A program made the position numbers and the translations under genes. Under the pieces are notes generated by a model. The model had not been told where the DNA came from, made no database searches, and saw only the letters and a program-made list of their open reading frames with translations. Shown here in pieces: positions 46,001 to 52,782 of a DNA stretch of 64,000 nt. How positions within the stretch are numbered: the first letter of the stretch is position 1; every line of letters begins with the position of its first letter. The DNA is from Tubulanus polymorphus (taxonomy: Eukaryota > Nemertea > Palaeonemertea > Tubulaniformes > Tubulanidae), in contig NC_134027.1 of NCBI RefSeq assembly GCF_964204645.1, positions 18,712,485-18,776,484 on the forward strand. The letters run 5' to 3'.

Positions 46001-46201
46001 TTTTTGAACAGGTATGAAAATGATTACCAGTACCTGCTTTATTCAATTTGTCACGACTTTTAATACGATGCCTTCGCCTTAGTTTGTCATCAGGTTGAAA
46101 CGAAGGGGGGTGAGGAACTACTGTCGCTTCAGATGATACACTCCAAATCTTTTCTTCTATAATAGAACCTGTACTAGAATTACATGCAATACCTTTAGAG
46201 T
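27951..46201 (-). CDS. CFAP20DC-like gene, 3' part (eight coding exons)
   Basis: Exons on the minus strand: 46201-46034, 45157-44980, 36099-35985, 35914-35462, 30227-29973, 29699-29608, 28314-28199, 28099-27951. All have AG acceptors and GT donors, several with GTAAGT or GTGAGT, and every junction is phase-consistent, so this is a real gene. The product is Ser/Asp-rich, mostly disordered, and ends [24 protein letters not shown]-stop. That ending and the DWSGVFSPPIILPG block match my recollection of CFAP20DC (C3orf67), a cilium/flagellum-associated protein; the N-terminal CFAP20 domain would lie beyond 46201. The gene itself is sure; the name is moderate. Confidence 0.7.
28199..28314 (-). CDS. 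CFAP20DC-like penultimate exon
   Basis: Acceptor ATATCTTTTGTAG, donor GTAACG. Encodes DWSGVFSPPIILPGDVKK and a Ser/Gln-rich end. The split codon AG+G joins it to exon 29608-29699. Confidence 0.75.
28763..29055. repeat. Helentron-like repeat, 3' end only
   Basis: Shares GATCAAAGCGTCTTCAAAAT, GGCTGAAGATGTGTCTAGGG and the terminal CCCAAGTGGGCTAAAA with the longer copies at 30619, 42273 and others. Confidence 0.7.
29608..29699 (-). CDS. CFAP20DC-like exon (short)
   Basis: Acceptor TTATTTTTCAG, donor GTGAGT. Encodes PQNLAVHHYQDEMNIHAS then SSDTLGSSNP. Found because phase required an extra exon here; it fits both neighbours exactly. Confidence 0.75.
29973..30227 (-). CDS. CFAP20DC-like exon
   Basis: Acceptor GATATTTTCAG, donor GTAAGT, 85 codons, phase 0 both ends. 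Contains KYQMGELTESFEAGMMASMK and SSTDEEDTTSYSTW, an acidic Ser/Thr cluster. Confidence 0.8.
30619..31905. repeat. Composite repeat with internal tandem array (Helentron-like), copy A
   Basis: Starts GCCCACTTGGGA and ends in its complement TCCCAAGTGGGC followed by TAAAA, with an AGCCCGCTTGG...AAGTGGGCT hairpin at the end. Inside, four diverged units of about 170 bp contain CAACGCCCCCTGGTGACCAT and ATTGATTGTGGTAACAAAAT, then a unique tail. Short terminal repeats, a 3' hairpin and a central tandem array fit non-autonomous Helentrons (HINE type). A run of G interrupts it near 31560. Confidence 0.65.
31906..32143. repeat. Second 3' end joined in tandem to copy A
   Basis: Begins AGTGCTGATTTTGGCGAACA and repeats the last 240 bp of copy A up to TCCCAAGTGGGC. 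A tandem 3'-end duplication. Confidence 0.7.
32147..32900. repeat. Dispersed repeat block, uninterrupted copy
   Basis: ATTCAAATAAAATTCATATG through AAGAATTTTCCCGCCAA. The same block recurs at 39172-40712, where two transposon insertions interrupt its start, so this copy serves as the empty-site reference. Confidence 0.75.
33553..34368. repeat. Composite Helentron-like repeat, copy B (3' truncated)
   Basis: Two or three CAACGCCCCCTGGT units and the AGTACTGATGACAAGATGGC tail segment. Interrupted by a 396-bp TIR element at 33867-34262. Confidence 0.65.
33867..34262. mobile_element. Harbinger-like MITE, 396 bp
   Basis: Termini AAGGTCAAGTGCCCTCTAA and TTAGAGGGCACTTGATCT are inverted repeats with one or two mismatches, flanked by TTA on both sides (33864-33866, 34263-34265). 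Other copies of the host repeat read AAAATATGCTTAGGTATCAA without it. A TWA 3-bp duplication is the PIF/Harbinger signature. No transposase inside. Confidence 0.75.
35462..35914 (-). CDS. CFAP20DC-like exon (large, low-complexity)
   Basis: Acceptor TATTATTTTAG, donor GTAAGT, 151 codons, phase 0 both ends. Asp-rich start (DDDFHDNDSDDSNDYD), then Ser/Pro/Lys-rich sequence with many S/T-P sites (SPKGSRNKSPIG; KTPSPTPGQLSP), a likely phosphorylated disordered linker. Confidence 0.8.
35985..36099 (-). CDS. CFAP20DC-like exon
   Basis: Acceptor AATATATTTACAG, donor GTATGT. Encodes ESMQQQPKIYDADIYMYHSV and PKLVRMKTSTTADEIKQI; completes the CT+A leucine codon from the exon at 44980. Confidence 0.8.
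36841..37574. mobile_element. hAT-like non-autonomous element, 734 bp
   Basis: Left end CAGGGATGAGAA, right end TTCTCATCTCTG (inverted, one mismatch), both followed inward by CCGCGG-rich sequence (AAATCCGCGG). Flanks are an ATT microsatellite, so an 8-bp duplication cannot be resolved. It contains a GGGGGGTTTGGGGGGCCTCC repeat stretch; no transposase frame. Confidence 0.55.
38608..39168. mobile_element. Harbinger-like MITE, 561 bp
   Basis: Left end GGCCATCCCAAAATAATTGTCTGTTTGCCGT (first 20 read GGCCATCCCAAAATAATTGT), right end an inverted match (ACGGCAAACAGACC...GGGATGGCC). Flanked by TAA on both sides (38605-38607; 39169-39171). The sister block at 32150-32165 reads CAAATAAAATTC with a single TAA: a clean empty site. 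GGTCGGTCGGTCGG repeats inside; no transposase. Confidence 0.82.
39172..40712. repeat. Dispersed repeat block, interrupted copy
   Basis: Matches 32160-32900 at both ends (AATTCATATGATCTCACATATC; AAGAATTTTCCCGCCAA) but is split by the element at 39261-40098 and preceded by the one at 38608. Confidence 0.75.
39261..40098. mobile_element. TIR element, 838 bp, TA-type ends
   Basis: A near-perfect 37-bp inverted repeat: TAAAGTCTGTTCACAACGAG at the left with ...CTCGTTGTGAATAGACTTTA at the right, including TTGACGTGCGGCTTTTT. Ends suggest a TA duplication (Tc1/mariner-like). It sits inside the block also found uninterrupted at 32147. A 60-codon minus frame inside is not recognisable. Confidence 0.78.
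41156..42140. repeat. Composite Helentron-like repeat, copy C (3' truncated)
   Basis: Four CAACGCCCCCTGG units of about 170 bp, then the CCTACGAATGAGTACCGATA tail and GATCAAGGTGTCTTCAAAAT; ends before the terminal hairpin. Confidence 0.65.
42273..43501. repeat. Composite Helentron-like repeat, copy D (full length)
   Basis: Starts CCCACTTGGGA and ends TCCCAAGTGGGC plus TAAAAAT. Same internal order as copy A with four tandem units; lacks the poly-G run. GGACGGACGGACGACGGACG lies just before the terminal hairpin, as in the other copies. Confidence 0.68.
43502..44979. other. Intron sequence without recognised feature
   Basis: No coding frame or repeat boundary recognised, apart from a small hairpin GGGAATACCCCCACCTGCTG...GGGTATTCCC near 44640. 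Confidence 0.5.
44980..45157 (-). CDS. CFAP20DC-like exon
   Basis: Acceptor TTGATTTTAG, donor GTAATT. Encodes GGDSEDETAVTEAMETLRRQ and an acidic SFAQDYEDSDEEANK end. A frame read straight through shows a stop only because of the donor site. Confidence 0.8.
46034..46201 (-). CDS. CFAP20DC-like exon (most 5' one found)
   Basis: Acceptor TAGTTTTTTTCAG, donor GTACTG. Encodes SKGIACNSSTGSIIEEKIWS and PDDKLRRRHRIKSRDKLNKA. Further 5' exons must lie beyond; none was recognised up to 48,688. Confidence 0.75.
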
Positions 46202-46330
46202 CTGAAAAAAAACTAGTCAATGATCAGGTTTTACGTTGAGTTGGCATCATATGTATATGTTGAATACTCCATTGTAAGAAGCGTAAAGAGCAAAAATGAA
46301 AATAGATGGCTCCCAATTGATAGCCCGATA

Positions 46331-46738
46331 CAACTTACAATTAGAGCAAATGGATGTCAAAACGGCATATTTATATGCACCCAATAGACTGTGAAATATT
46401 TTTAGAACAACCTGAAGGTTTCTGTCTAAAATCCCCGGATGGCAATAAGTTAAATAAAGAAAACTCTGTACGAATAAAGCGGTAGGAATTGAAATATAGT
46501 GTTACACAAACAACTGGAAAAACATGGGTTCAAACGAAATCAAGTTGATCAATGTTTGTAAATTATGTATGTAGGAATTGAAATGGTTATTCTCTTAGTT
46601 TGGGGAGATGATGTAATCCTGACACCAAGTAGCAACGAATTGATGTTAAAGACCAAACAGGTGTTAAGTAACAGCTTCAACAACAAGGACGTAGGAAAAC
46701 TATCCTGGTTCTTGGAAACCCAGAAAAACACAATCTAA
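46331..46738 (+). pseudogene. Ty1/Copia reverse transcriptase fragment
   Basis: Two blocks in different frames: LEQMDVKTAYLYAP followed by EIFLEQPEGFCLKSPDG, and GFKRNQVDQCL-stop-IMYVGIEMVILLVWGDDVIL, then LKTKQVLSNSF and VGKLSWFL. These are the Copia RT core; the usual VDD is here GDD. Short, frame-broken and without LTRs: a dead fragment. Confidence 0.8.
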
Positions 46739-48688
46739 ACAACAATCAAAATTCAATGAAAATTCAGAGAAATCTGATATAAAGAAACATAGAGAGTGAG
46801 TAGGTAGACTGATATACATCACGACGTGCACCGATTGACAATAGAAAAACCAATAGGGATTATTGTTTTACTTTATCGGTAGTGAATTATTATCCTGGAA
46901 ATCCAGGAAACAGCCAACAGTTGCGCTGTCACGCCTCTATTTGAAAGCCTTTCATGAAATATCTTGATTATTAACATATGTATACCACAGTTCCCATTTA
47001 CAGTCAAACCTGCGTAAGTCGTCATCGAATTAGTCGTATCATCCCATCTCTCGTATAATCATTTTGGTTCCCTTTTTTTTCTTATTTTAACCTAATATAT
47101 TCCTCGTATTTTCACGTAAGTCGTATCAAATTTAGAAGCCAAATCCTTTGATCAATTCAAAATACCTCACATAAGTCGAAGCCGAATATGCCGGCAACAG
47201 ATACAATTAATACGCTACTATATTTCCGTGTAGGTGTTTTCTTGTGACGTTGTCTGCGTGGTGCACATGCAGCTCTAATTGATTGATTGAGAGTGAATTT
47301 CAGATCTGCACTGTCAGCTCAGAATACGACCGGGAAAATGACAAACCATGCTGGAATCAGTGCGTCGTATATATTGTATTTTCAAGGGTTATTCGCGGAA
47401 TTCGTATAAAACTACGACTTTATAGCCGGGATGATAGCAGAGGATTATTAGGCTAACTAGTGTTGGCTAAGCCAGCAACCGCGAGCACCGAAGGTGTGTC
47501 GCCCCTAAGGGGGAGGGGGGATTTGGGGTAAATAGTTGAGTCCCAAGAGGAGCCCCTATCTATCACTCAATACTATCGCACTGTGTCTGAATTTGAACAA
47601 TGACTACTTTTATTGAGCACATAAGCTATGCTTTGTTGGATGAATTGAGGCGTGTGACCGCAGATTCTAAATTCTCAAGATTTCCTGCCCACTCCATTAC
47701 ATGCATATATATCATTGATCTGTGTGGGTCTAGACAACAGCAATCAATCATCAAAGGCAAACACATTGACATCAGATAGCCTTTTATCAGAGTTGAACAA
47801 TTGCAAAATAGGAATTGTGTACTGTCCAACAAATAAAATGATTCTTTTGAGATTTTATGATCATCAGTGAACTTGTTTTGTATACTATTTGTATACTACT
47901 TTTGTTCTACTAGAATGTAGAAACAGAATTTTGATAAGAAAATTTGCATGTGGTTGAAAAAAAATGAAAGATATGTAAAATGGATACATGATAAATAAAA
48001 TTCTGTCAATCAAGAATCGTGTAGGGGTGTTGAATTATGCTTCCGATTTCCAGATGGGTGGTCTTAAGTTACGATGTACAATACATGTATCTATTTTTAG
48101 TACTTAGTACAATAAAGTTCAGTCAAATCCGATTTCCAGATGGGTATGCTCAAGTTACGATGTACAATACATGTATCTATTTTTAGTACTAAGGACAATA
48201 AAGGACTGGAGCTTCAGACAGTGGTAGGGAGGAACAAATACGTTTCGGTTTGTATTACCTTAAATTTTAGAGTGAGATATGGCCGGTTATAGTTCAAAAA
48301 GATCGACAGACCAATGTGTATCACTTTCGAAGACTTTTTAATAATAATTGGACAGACAACTCAAAGAAAATCTATGATGAAGTTTATTTCATTCAAAAAA
48401 CTTATTTTACTGTATGAAAAACGCACGTATTCATAAAAGGGCACGGCAATATGAGCATATGCTGTCACTGTCTCGTATGCAGTGTGAATCACTAGTGATC
48501 TACCAGCGCGCGCTTGCCTCACTGATATGGCTAGACGCCGACTGTTGCTACGCAATACGTCTGCAGTAAATGAATAAACGCACGACACACTGCCATAGAA
48601 CTCGGCGATGATTTCGGTGTAACTAAAAGATAGAGCTTTCAAGGACATTGTCTGCCAACTTATTCAAATTCAGACTCCCACTGACGTT
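46739..48688. other. No recognisable gene
   Basis: Contains a GTAAGTCGTATC-type repeat near 47006-47120 that resembles transposon terminal sequence, a G-rich repeat near 47505, and the tandem duplication at 48045. No exon of the neighbouring gene was identified. Confidence 0.5.
48045..48201. repeat. Tandem duplication of about 72 bp
   Basis: GATTTCCAGATGGGT...AAGTTACGATGTACAATACATGTATC...TTTTTAGTACT occurs twice, separated by a few bases. Confidence 0.75.
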
Positions 48689-49122
48689 AGTAATAGGGAT
48701 AATAGGCTTTCAAGCCAAAGGTCGAACGGTCGAGCTCGTAAAAAATGAAAAAACATAAAAATAATAACAATTTCTACTTGAATTACTCGCAAAACTCATA
48801 AAAATGAAAAATAAATTCTCACACGCTCGAATTTATTTTTCATTTTCTACTCACTAGAAGAAAGTGTGAGTAAAGTGTGAGTGAAATAGTTTATATTTTA
48901 AACATATTTCGAGTAAAAATATTTGTATGAGTTAGATTTTTAAACATTAAAAGTGTGAGTAAAGTGTGAGTGAAATAAATCATAAATCATTGAATATTTA
49001 TATGTGTTGGATTCATTTTAATAAAAGTTTTGTTATTAAAATGAAGACAGAAGAAGAAGAACCCAACTTTAAAATCGAAATAAAAGAAACCAATAAATTA
49101 TTTTCACAGTTTAACATTAAAA
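48689..49122 (+). mobile_element. Second Polinton, left end (interrupted)
   Basis: Opens AGTAATAGGGATAATAGGCT, then GGTCGAACGGTCGAGCTCGT and an AATTCTCACACGCTCG core, clearly related to the first Polinton's terminus. It continues with TTTGTATGAGTTAGATTTTTAAACATTAAAAGTG, which is also found at 9748-9780 (first 20 bases TTTGTATGAGTTAGATTTTT). The inner half of the palindrome seen in the first element is degenerate. Cut at 49122 by the DIRS-like element; Polinton DNA resumes at 55233. Confidence 0.8.
49041..49122 (+). CDS. Start of a Polinton-2 gene, split by DIRS insertion
   Basis: ATG in TTATTAAAATG, reading MKTEEEEPNFKIEIKE then NKLFSQFNIKNY before the DIRS junction. The continuation may be the frame beginning near 55235 (ISATNLVSARYYKIDKI), but the join cannot be proven without an empty allele. 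Confidence 0.45.
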
Positions 49123-49402
49123 ATTACAATTTTTGGAACTAAAATTTGTATTTCCGAGTAGTACTTACCCTTTCCTATGGTTTTTGCCAATATTTTCTAA
49201 ATTTGGATTTATCGCCAATGGTTTTTCTATACGACCCGGCCCTGCGGTATTGCATTTAGCCACCGGCGAAATCCGCCATCTTTTTTCGTCATAGCAGACC
49301 AAAAAAAAAAACAGCTATGCGGGGCAGGTGGGCGGGATTCCCACCATAGGAAAGGGTAAGTACTACTCGGAAATACAAATTTTAGTTCCAAAAATTGTAA
49401 TA
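49123..49402. repeat. 3' terminal structure of DIRS-like element
   Basis: Bounded by a 57-bp inverted repeat (ATTACAATTTTTGGAACTAA ... and complement ending at 49402), enclosing a copy of the 5' terminal repeat core (TATCGCCAATGGTTTTTCTA ... CGGCGAAATCCGCCATC). Next to it, 49403-49445 repeats TTTCCGTCGAGTACTGTACC. This matches the terminal plus internal-complementary arrangement of DIRS elements, or a nested non-autonomous element. Confidence 0.6.
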
Positions 49403-49699
49403 TTTCCGTCGAGTACTGTACCCTTTCCTATGGTTTTTGCTAGACTAGCCTAGCACAAGGATGGTGGGAAAGGTAGATAGAAAAACCACCGCTCAAACGC
49501 AAGGTAAGAGGGAAAAAGAGAGCACTTACCCAAGCACGGAATGGAGCACTGTAGCACAGGGAAGACCGGTTGGCCACAGTGAGTCCGTCCAGCTCAGGGG
49601 CCCCCCCCAGAATTTTGCGAAATTAATACTTGCAGATATGAGCCCAAACTATGTACAAGGATACACCCCCTGTGATCCTGATAATGCTACATAAATATT

Positions 49700-52627
49700 C
49701 TACACTAAGGGGTCCGATCGGAAAGAACGGACACCTTGAGCCATGACAACAGGACCCAGTGAAGCTAATGAGCCTAACTGGCCTGAAACATCCCGTAAAT
49801 AAAATGATGTGAATGTCGACGGTGAATTCCAAAAGGCGGCCCGACAGACTTCCTCCAACGGAGCACCCGAAAAGGCTGCGCAGGAAGTAGCCATAGATCT
49901 CACTTGATGAGAAACGACTCCCTCCGAGGAAAGATTCTCCTTCAATAAAATGTCCTTGATCATTGAAGAGACCCATCGGGCTACTGTGTCCCGCGAAATA
50001 TCACCCTTTAGGTGATCCAGCAGCGGAATAAATAACCGCTCCCGTGAACCCCTCCGTGAAGCAGAGCGATCTAAATAGAAACACAACGCCCGCACAGGAC
50101 ATAAAGTCCTGTCCGGGATGCCCGGTTCCACTCGATGTTTTAGGGCTTCAATTCGCCATTGACGCCCAACCGAGCCTGGTCGTTGGTTCTTTGCCAAAAA
50201 TTCCAAAGCAGGCCGCAGCGAAACAAATTCATTCGCTGGCCCAAAGACAATGTGACCTGGTCGGACTGAAAGCGCATGAATCTCAGAGCGACGGGCCGAG
50301 CAAGCCAAGAACAGCAAAAATACAGTCTTTTTTGACAAATTTGCAAAAGACGCTGCCGAAAGAGGTTCAAATGGAGCCTCCATTAACTTCTTCAAAATTA
50401 CAGACAGATCCCATGGTGGAACTGTCCTTGTTACCCGAGGCCGGGAAATAGAAAACCCAGCAACCAGCTGGGATATCCGATGATCCCCTGCTACATTTGG
50501 CCATCCAGAAGCACGCAATGTATGAGAAATCGCGGAGCGGTAACCTTTAATAGTTATGACCTGTAAACCTTTTGCTACAAATAGGTGCAGTAAAAAATCT
50601 GCCAATTGAGCTACAGAGGGTGAGCATGGATCAATTTCCCCTGCAGCACACCAATCCGCAAAATGACTCCACTTGGCATCGTAAATGGTACTTGTTGACG
50701 GCCGCTTAGATCCTGCGATAAAGGAGGCAGCCTGTTCTGAAAAGCCTGAAGCTGACAAGGATCGCTGGACAATGGCCAGGCGAGCAGATTTAACCACTGG
50801 CTGTTTGGATGATGCCGAAAGATCCCCTGAGACAGAAGCGATGGGAAATTCGGAAGAATCCTGGGGTTGTCGCACAGTAGGTTGAGAAGTGGTAGGAACC
50901 ATTTCTGAGCCGGCCAACATGGTGCTACCAGAACTATGTTGCAATTGACTGATCTCTCTATTTGATCCAGTAAGCGCGGCAGGACTGGTGTGGGCGGGAA
51001 CGCATACGCATGCATCCCCGACCAGTCCAGAGAGAAGGCATCGACCCCCCACGCTTCCGCGTCTGGAAACGGGGACACAAACAGAGGACACCTCCGATTG
51101 AACCGGGTGGCAAACAGATCCAGCAGCGGATTGCCAAAAATGCCCCGAACCCGATCGGCTACTTCTTGGTGGAGAACCCATTCTGTCGCAATAGCCTGAC
51201 CTCGACGAGACAGAGCATCGGCCATCACGTTCCTTTTCCCTGCTAAATGTGCCACAGTCAGGGACACGCCCTTTGTCTGGCACCAAAGAAGAATTTTGGC
51301 CGACAGACCTGTGAGGGTTTCTGAGTGAGTGCCCCCTTGGTTCTGAAGGTAAGCCCTCACTGTTGAATTGTCTGTGGCTAACCAAACGTGGTGGCCCTCC
51401 ACTCTCCTGTGAAAGAACTTCAGGGCCTTCCACACGGCCAGCATTTCTAGGAAATTTATGTGGTTGGTGGCCTCGTAGCGAGACCATTTCCCGGCTTTGA
51501 CTCGGTTCTCCAGATGTGCCCCCCAACCTTGGTGACTGGCATCCGTGAATACACGAACTGGAGCCTCTAACGGGGCTAGTGACACCCCGAGCCGAAGATT
51601 CGTAGTGGCCGCCCACCACTGAAGATCCGGACTTAGATCGGTTGGAGGTACGGGAATCAAGGCCTCCCAGTTGCCCTTCGACTGAGACCAGAAGACCTTC
51701 CAATATTGTTGCAAGCGCCTGCTTCTGAGGCGGCCTAAGGGCACCACCAGACCCATGGAGCTGATGGAGCCTAGAAGCCGTGACCAGTAACGAGCTGTTC
51801 TCGGGGTTGTGGACACTCCCGCTACAGCTTCTTGAAGTTTGGCCACTCGAACCATAGACGGAAAGACTTTGCCGATTCGGAGATCGAAGTCCATGCCGAG
51901 ATAAGTGAACTGTTGGGCCGGCGTCAACTGAGATTTTTCCCTGTTTACGCGGAACCCTAGCTGATGGACTAAGTCCAAGACTGAGGTCATTGCCTCCCGA
52001 CATTCCTGAGCCGAATTCGCGACTATTAACCAGTCGTCGAGGTAAACGAACAGTCGAACACCCCTTGACTGAAGTACCTTCTGAACTGACTTGACCAACT
52101 TGGTGAAAACCCACGGGGCCGTACTGAGGCCAAATGGAAGAGACCTGAATTGGAACTGGCGGCCTTTCCACTTTATCCTGAGAAATCGCCGAGATTTTGG
52201 GTGAATTGGAACCTGAAAGTAAGCATCTTTCAGGTCCAATGAAGCCGCCCATTGACCCGGACGGAGCCCTTGAATCACGTCCTTGGGCTTGGTCATCCGG
52301 AACCTTGGAATGTCTAGGTGCCGATTGAGGGATGACAGATCTATCACTGTCCGTTGACCCCCTGTGGCCTTTGGTACCATGAATATTCGAGAAAACCAGC
52401 CGGGAGAAGTTTCGTTGCAAACTGGTTCTATCGCTCCCTTCTCTGCCAGTTCCTTGAGAGCCGGAGAGATTAAGGCCTCCTGACCTGGTTTTGGCCGCAT
52501 GTCGGGAGGTGACCTCATCAGGCGCGGTCGCCTTAGGAAACGGAGACGGTAGCCCCGAGAGACGACCCGGGAGGGCCAACCGTCTCCAAAGAGGTCGGAC
52601 CAGTGGGTTGCTGCCTGCTGCAGACAA
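49700..52627 (-). CDS. DIRS tyrosine recombinase (C-terminal part of a 975-codon frame)
   Basis: Only about the last 330 residues are recognisable (roughly 49700-50700); upstream the frame is the shadow of RT. It starts around RPSTSTIYDAKWSHFADWC, a phage-integrase N-domain. Catalytic signature: ACSARRSEIHAL (first R), SHQVRSMATS (H-x-x-R), FWNSPSTFTSFYLRD (W/H position and nucleophile Y). It would insert the circular cDNA by recombination. Intact here; the right copy has a nonsense codon in this frame. Confidence 0.88.
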   Translation of the reverse strand: MSAAGSNPLVRPLWRRLALPGRLSGLPSPFPKATAPDEVTSRHAAKTRSGGLNLSGSQGTGREGSDRTSLQRNFSRLVFSNIHGTKGHRGSTDSDRSVIPQSAPRHSKVPDDQAQGRDSRAPSGSMGGFIGPERCLLSGSNSPKISAISQDKVERPPVPIQVSSIWPQYGPVGFHQVGQVSSEGTSVKGCSTVRLPRRLVNSREFGSGMSGGNDLSLGLSPSARVPRKQGKISVDAGPTVHLSRHGLRSPNRQSLSVYGSSGQTSRSCSGSVHNPENSSLLVTASRLHQLHGSGGALRPPQKQALATILEGLLVSVEGQLGGLDSRTSNRSKSGSSVVGGHYESSARGVTSPVRGSSSCIHGCQSPRLGGTSGEPSQSREMVSLRGHQPHKFPRNAGRVEGPEVLSQESGGPPRLVSHRQFNSEGLPSEPRGHSLRNPHRSVGQNSSLVPDKGRVPDCGTFSREKERDGRCSVSSRSGYCDRMGSPPRSSRSGSGHFWQSAAGSVCHPVQSEVSSVCVPVSRRGSVGGRCLLSGLVGDACVCVPAHTSPAALTGSNREISQLQHSSGSTMLAGSEMVPTTSQPTVRQPQDSSEFPIASVSGDLSASSKQPVVKSARLAIVQRSLSASGFSEQAASFIAGSKRPSTSTIYDAKWSHFADWCAAGEIDPCSPSVAQLADFLLHLFVAKGLQVITIKGYRSAISHTLRASGWPNVAGDHRISQLVAGFSISRPRVTRTVPPWDLSVILKKLMEAPFEPLSAASFANLSKKTVFLLFLACSARRSEIHALSVRPGHIVFGPANEFVSLRPALEFLAKNQRPGSVGRQWRIEALKHRVEPGIPDRTLCPVRALCFYLDRSASRRGSRERLFIPLLDHLKGDISRDTVARWVSSMIKDILLKENLSSEGVVSHQVRSMATSCAAFSGAPLEEVCRAAFWNSPSTFTSFYLRDVSGQLGSLASLGPVVMAQGVRSFRSDPLV

Positions 52628-52782
52628 CCTCCCACTGGTCCCAAGAATTCATTTCGAGTTTTTCCGAAAGGAAGAGCCCCTTTTTGGAGCCTTCCCCTTG
52701 CCTCGATACGAACCGGAACTGTTACGACCGGACGAGGCTTGACACGATTGTTGAAGTTGCGCGCTAGTTCTCCAACCGGCAT
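50611..52782 (-). CDS. DIRS reverse transcriptase/RNase H, 723 aa
   Basis: RT: SPGWFSRIFMVPKATGGQR, SLDLKDAYFQVPIH (catalytic D about 185), PFGLSTAPWVFTK, FVYLDDWLIV (YLDD about 247-250), FTYLGMDF. RNase H: VFTDASHQGWGAHL (D about 414), NFLEMLAVWKAL (E about 446), LATDNSTVRAYL (D about 471), then AGKRNVMADALSR. A C-terminal DLFATRFNRRCPLFVSP region is typical of DIRS. The start overlaps the gag end by 134 bp. Intact. Confidence 0.93.
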   Translation of the reverse strand: MPVGELARNFNNRVKPRPVVTVPVRIEARGRLQKGALPFGKTRNEFLGPVGGCLQQAATHWSDLFGDGWPSRVVSRGYRLRFLRRPRLMRSPPDMRPKPGQEALISPALKELAEKGAIEPVCNETSPGWFSRIFMVPKATGGQRTVIDLSSLNRHLDIPRFRMTKPKDVIQGLRPGQWAASLDLKDAYFQVPIHPKSRRFLRIKWKGRQFQFRSLPFGLSTAPWVFTKLVKSVQKVLQSRGVRLFVYLDDWLIVANSAQECREAMTSVLDLVHQLGFRVNREKSQLTPAQQFTYLGMDFDLRIGKVFPSMVRVAKLQEAVAGVSTTPRTARYWSRLLGSISSMGLVVPLGRLRSRRLQQYWKVFWSQSKGNWEALIPVPPTDLSPDLQWWAATTNLRLGVSLAPLEAPVRVFTDASHQGWGAHLENRVKAGKWSRYEATNHINFLEMLAVWKALKFFHRRVEGHHVWLATDNSTVRAYLQNQGGTHSETLTGLSAKILLWCQTKGVSLTVAHLAGKRNVMADALSRRGQAIATEWVLHQEVADRVRGIFGNPLLDLFATRFNRRCPLFVSPFPDAEAWGVDAFSLDWSGMHAYAFPPTPVLPRLLDQIERSVNCNIVLVAPCWPAQKWFLPLLNLLCDNPRILPNFPSLLSQGIFRHHPNSQWLNLLAWPLSSDPCQLQAFQNRLPPLSQDLSGRQQVPFTMPSGVILRIGVLQGKLIHAHPL

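Noticed and set aside
47006-47470. pogo/Tigger-like element from the CAGTCAAACCTGCGTAAGTCG start
   Set aside because: The left end looks like a terminal repeat but no matching inverted right end was found in the window.
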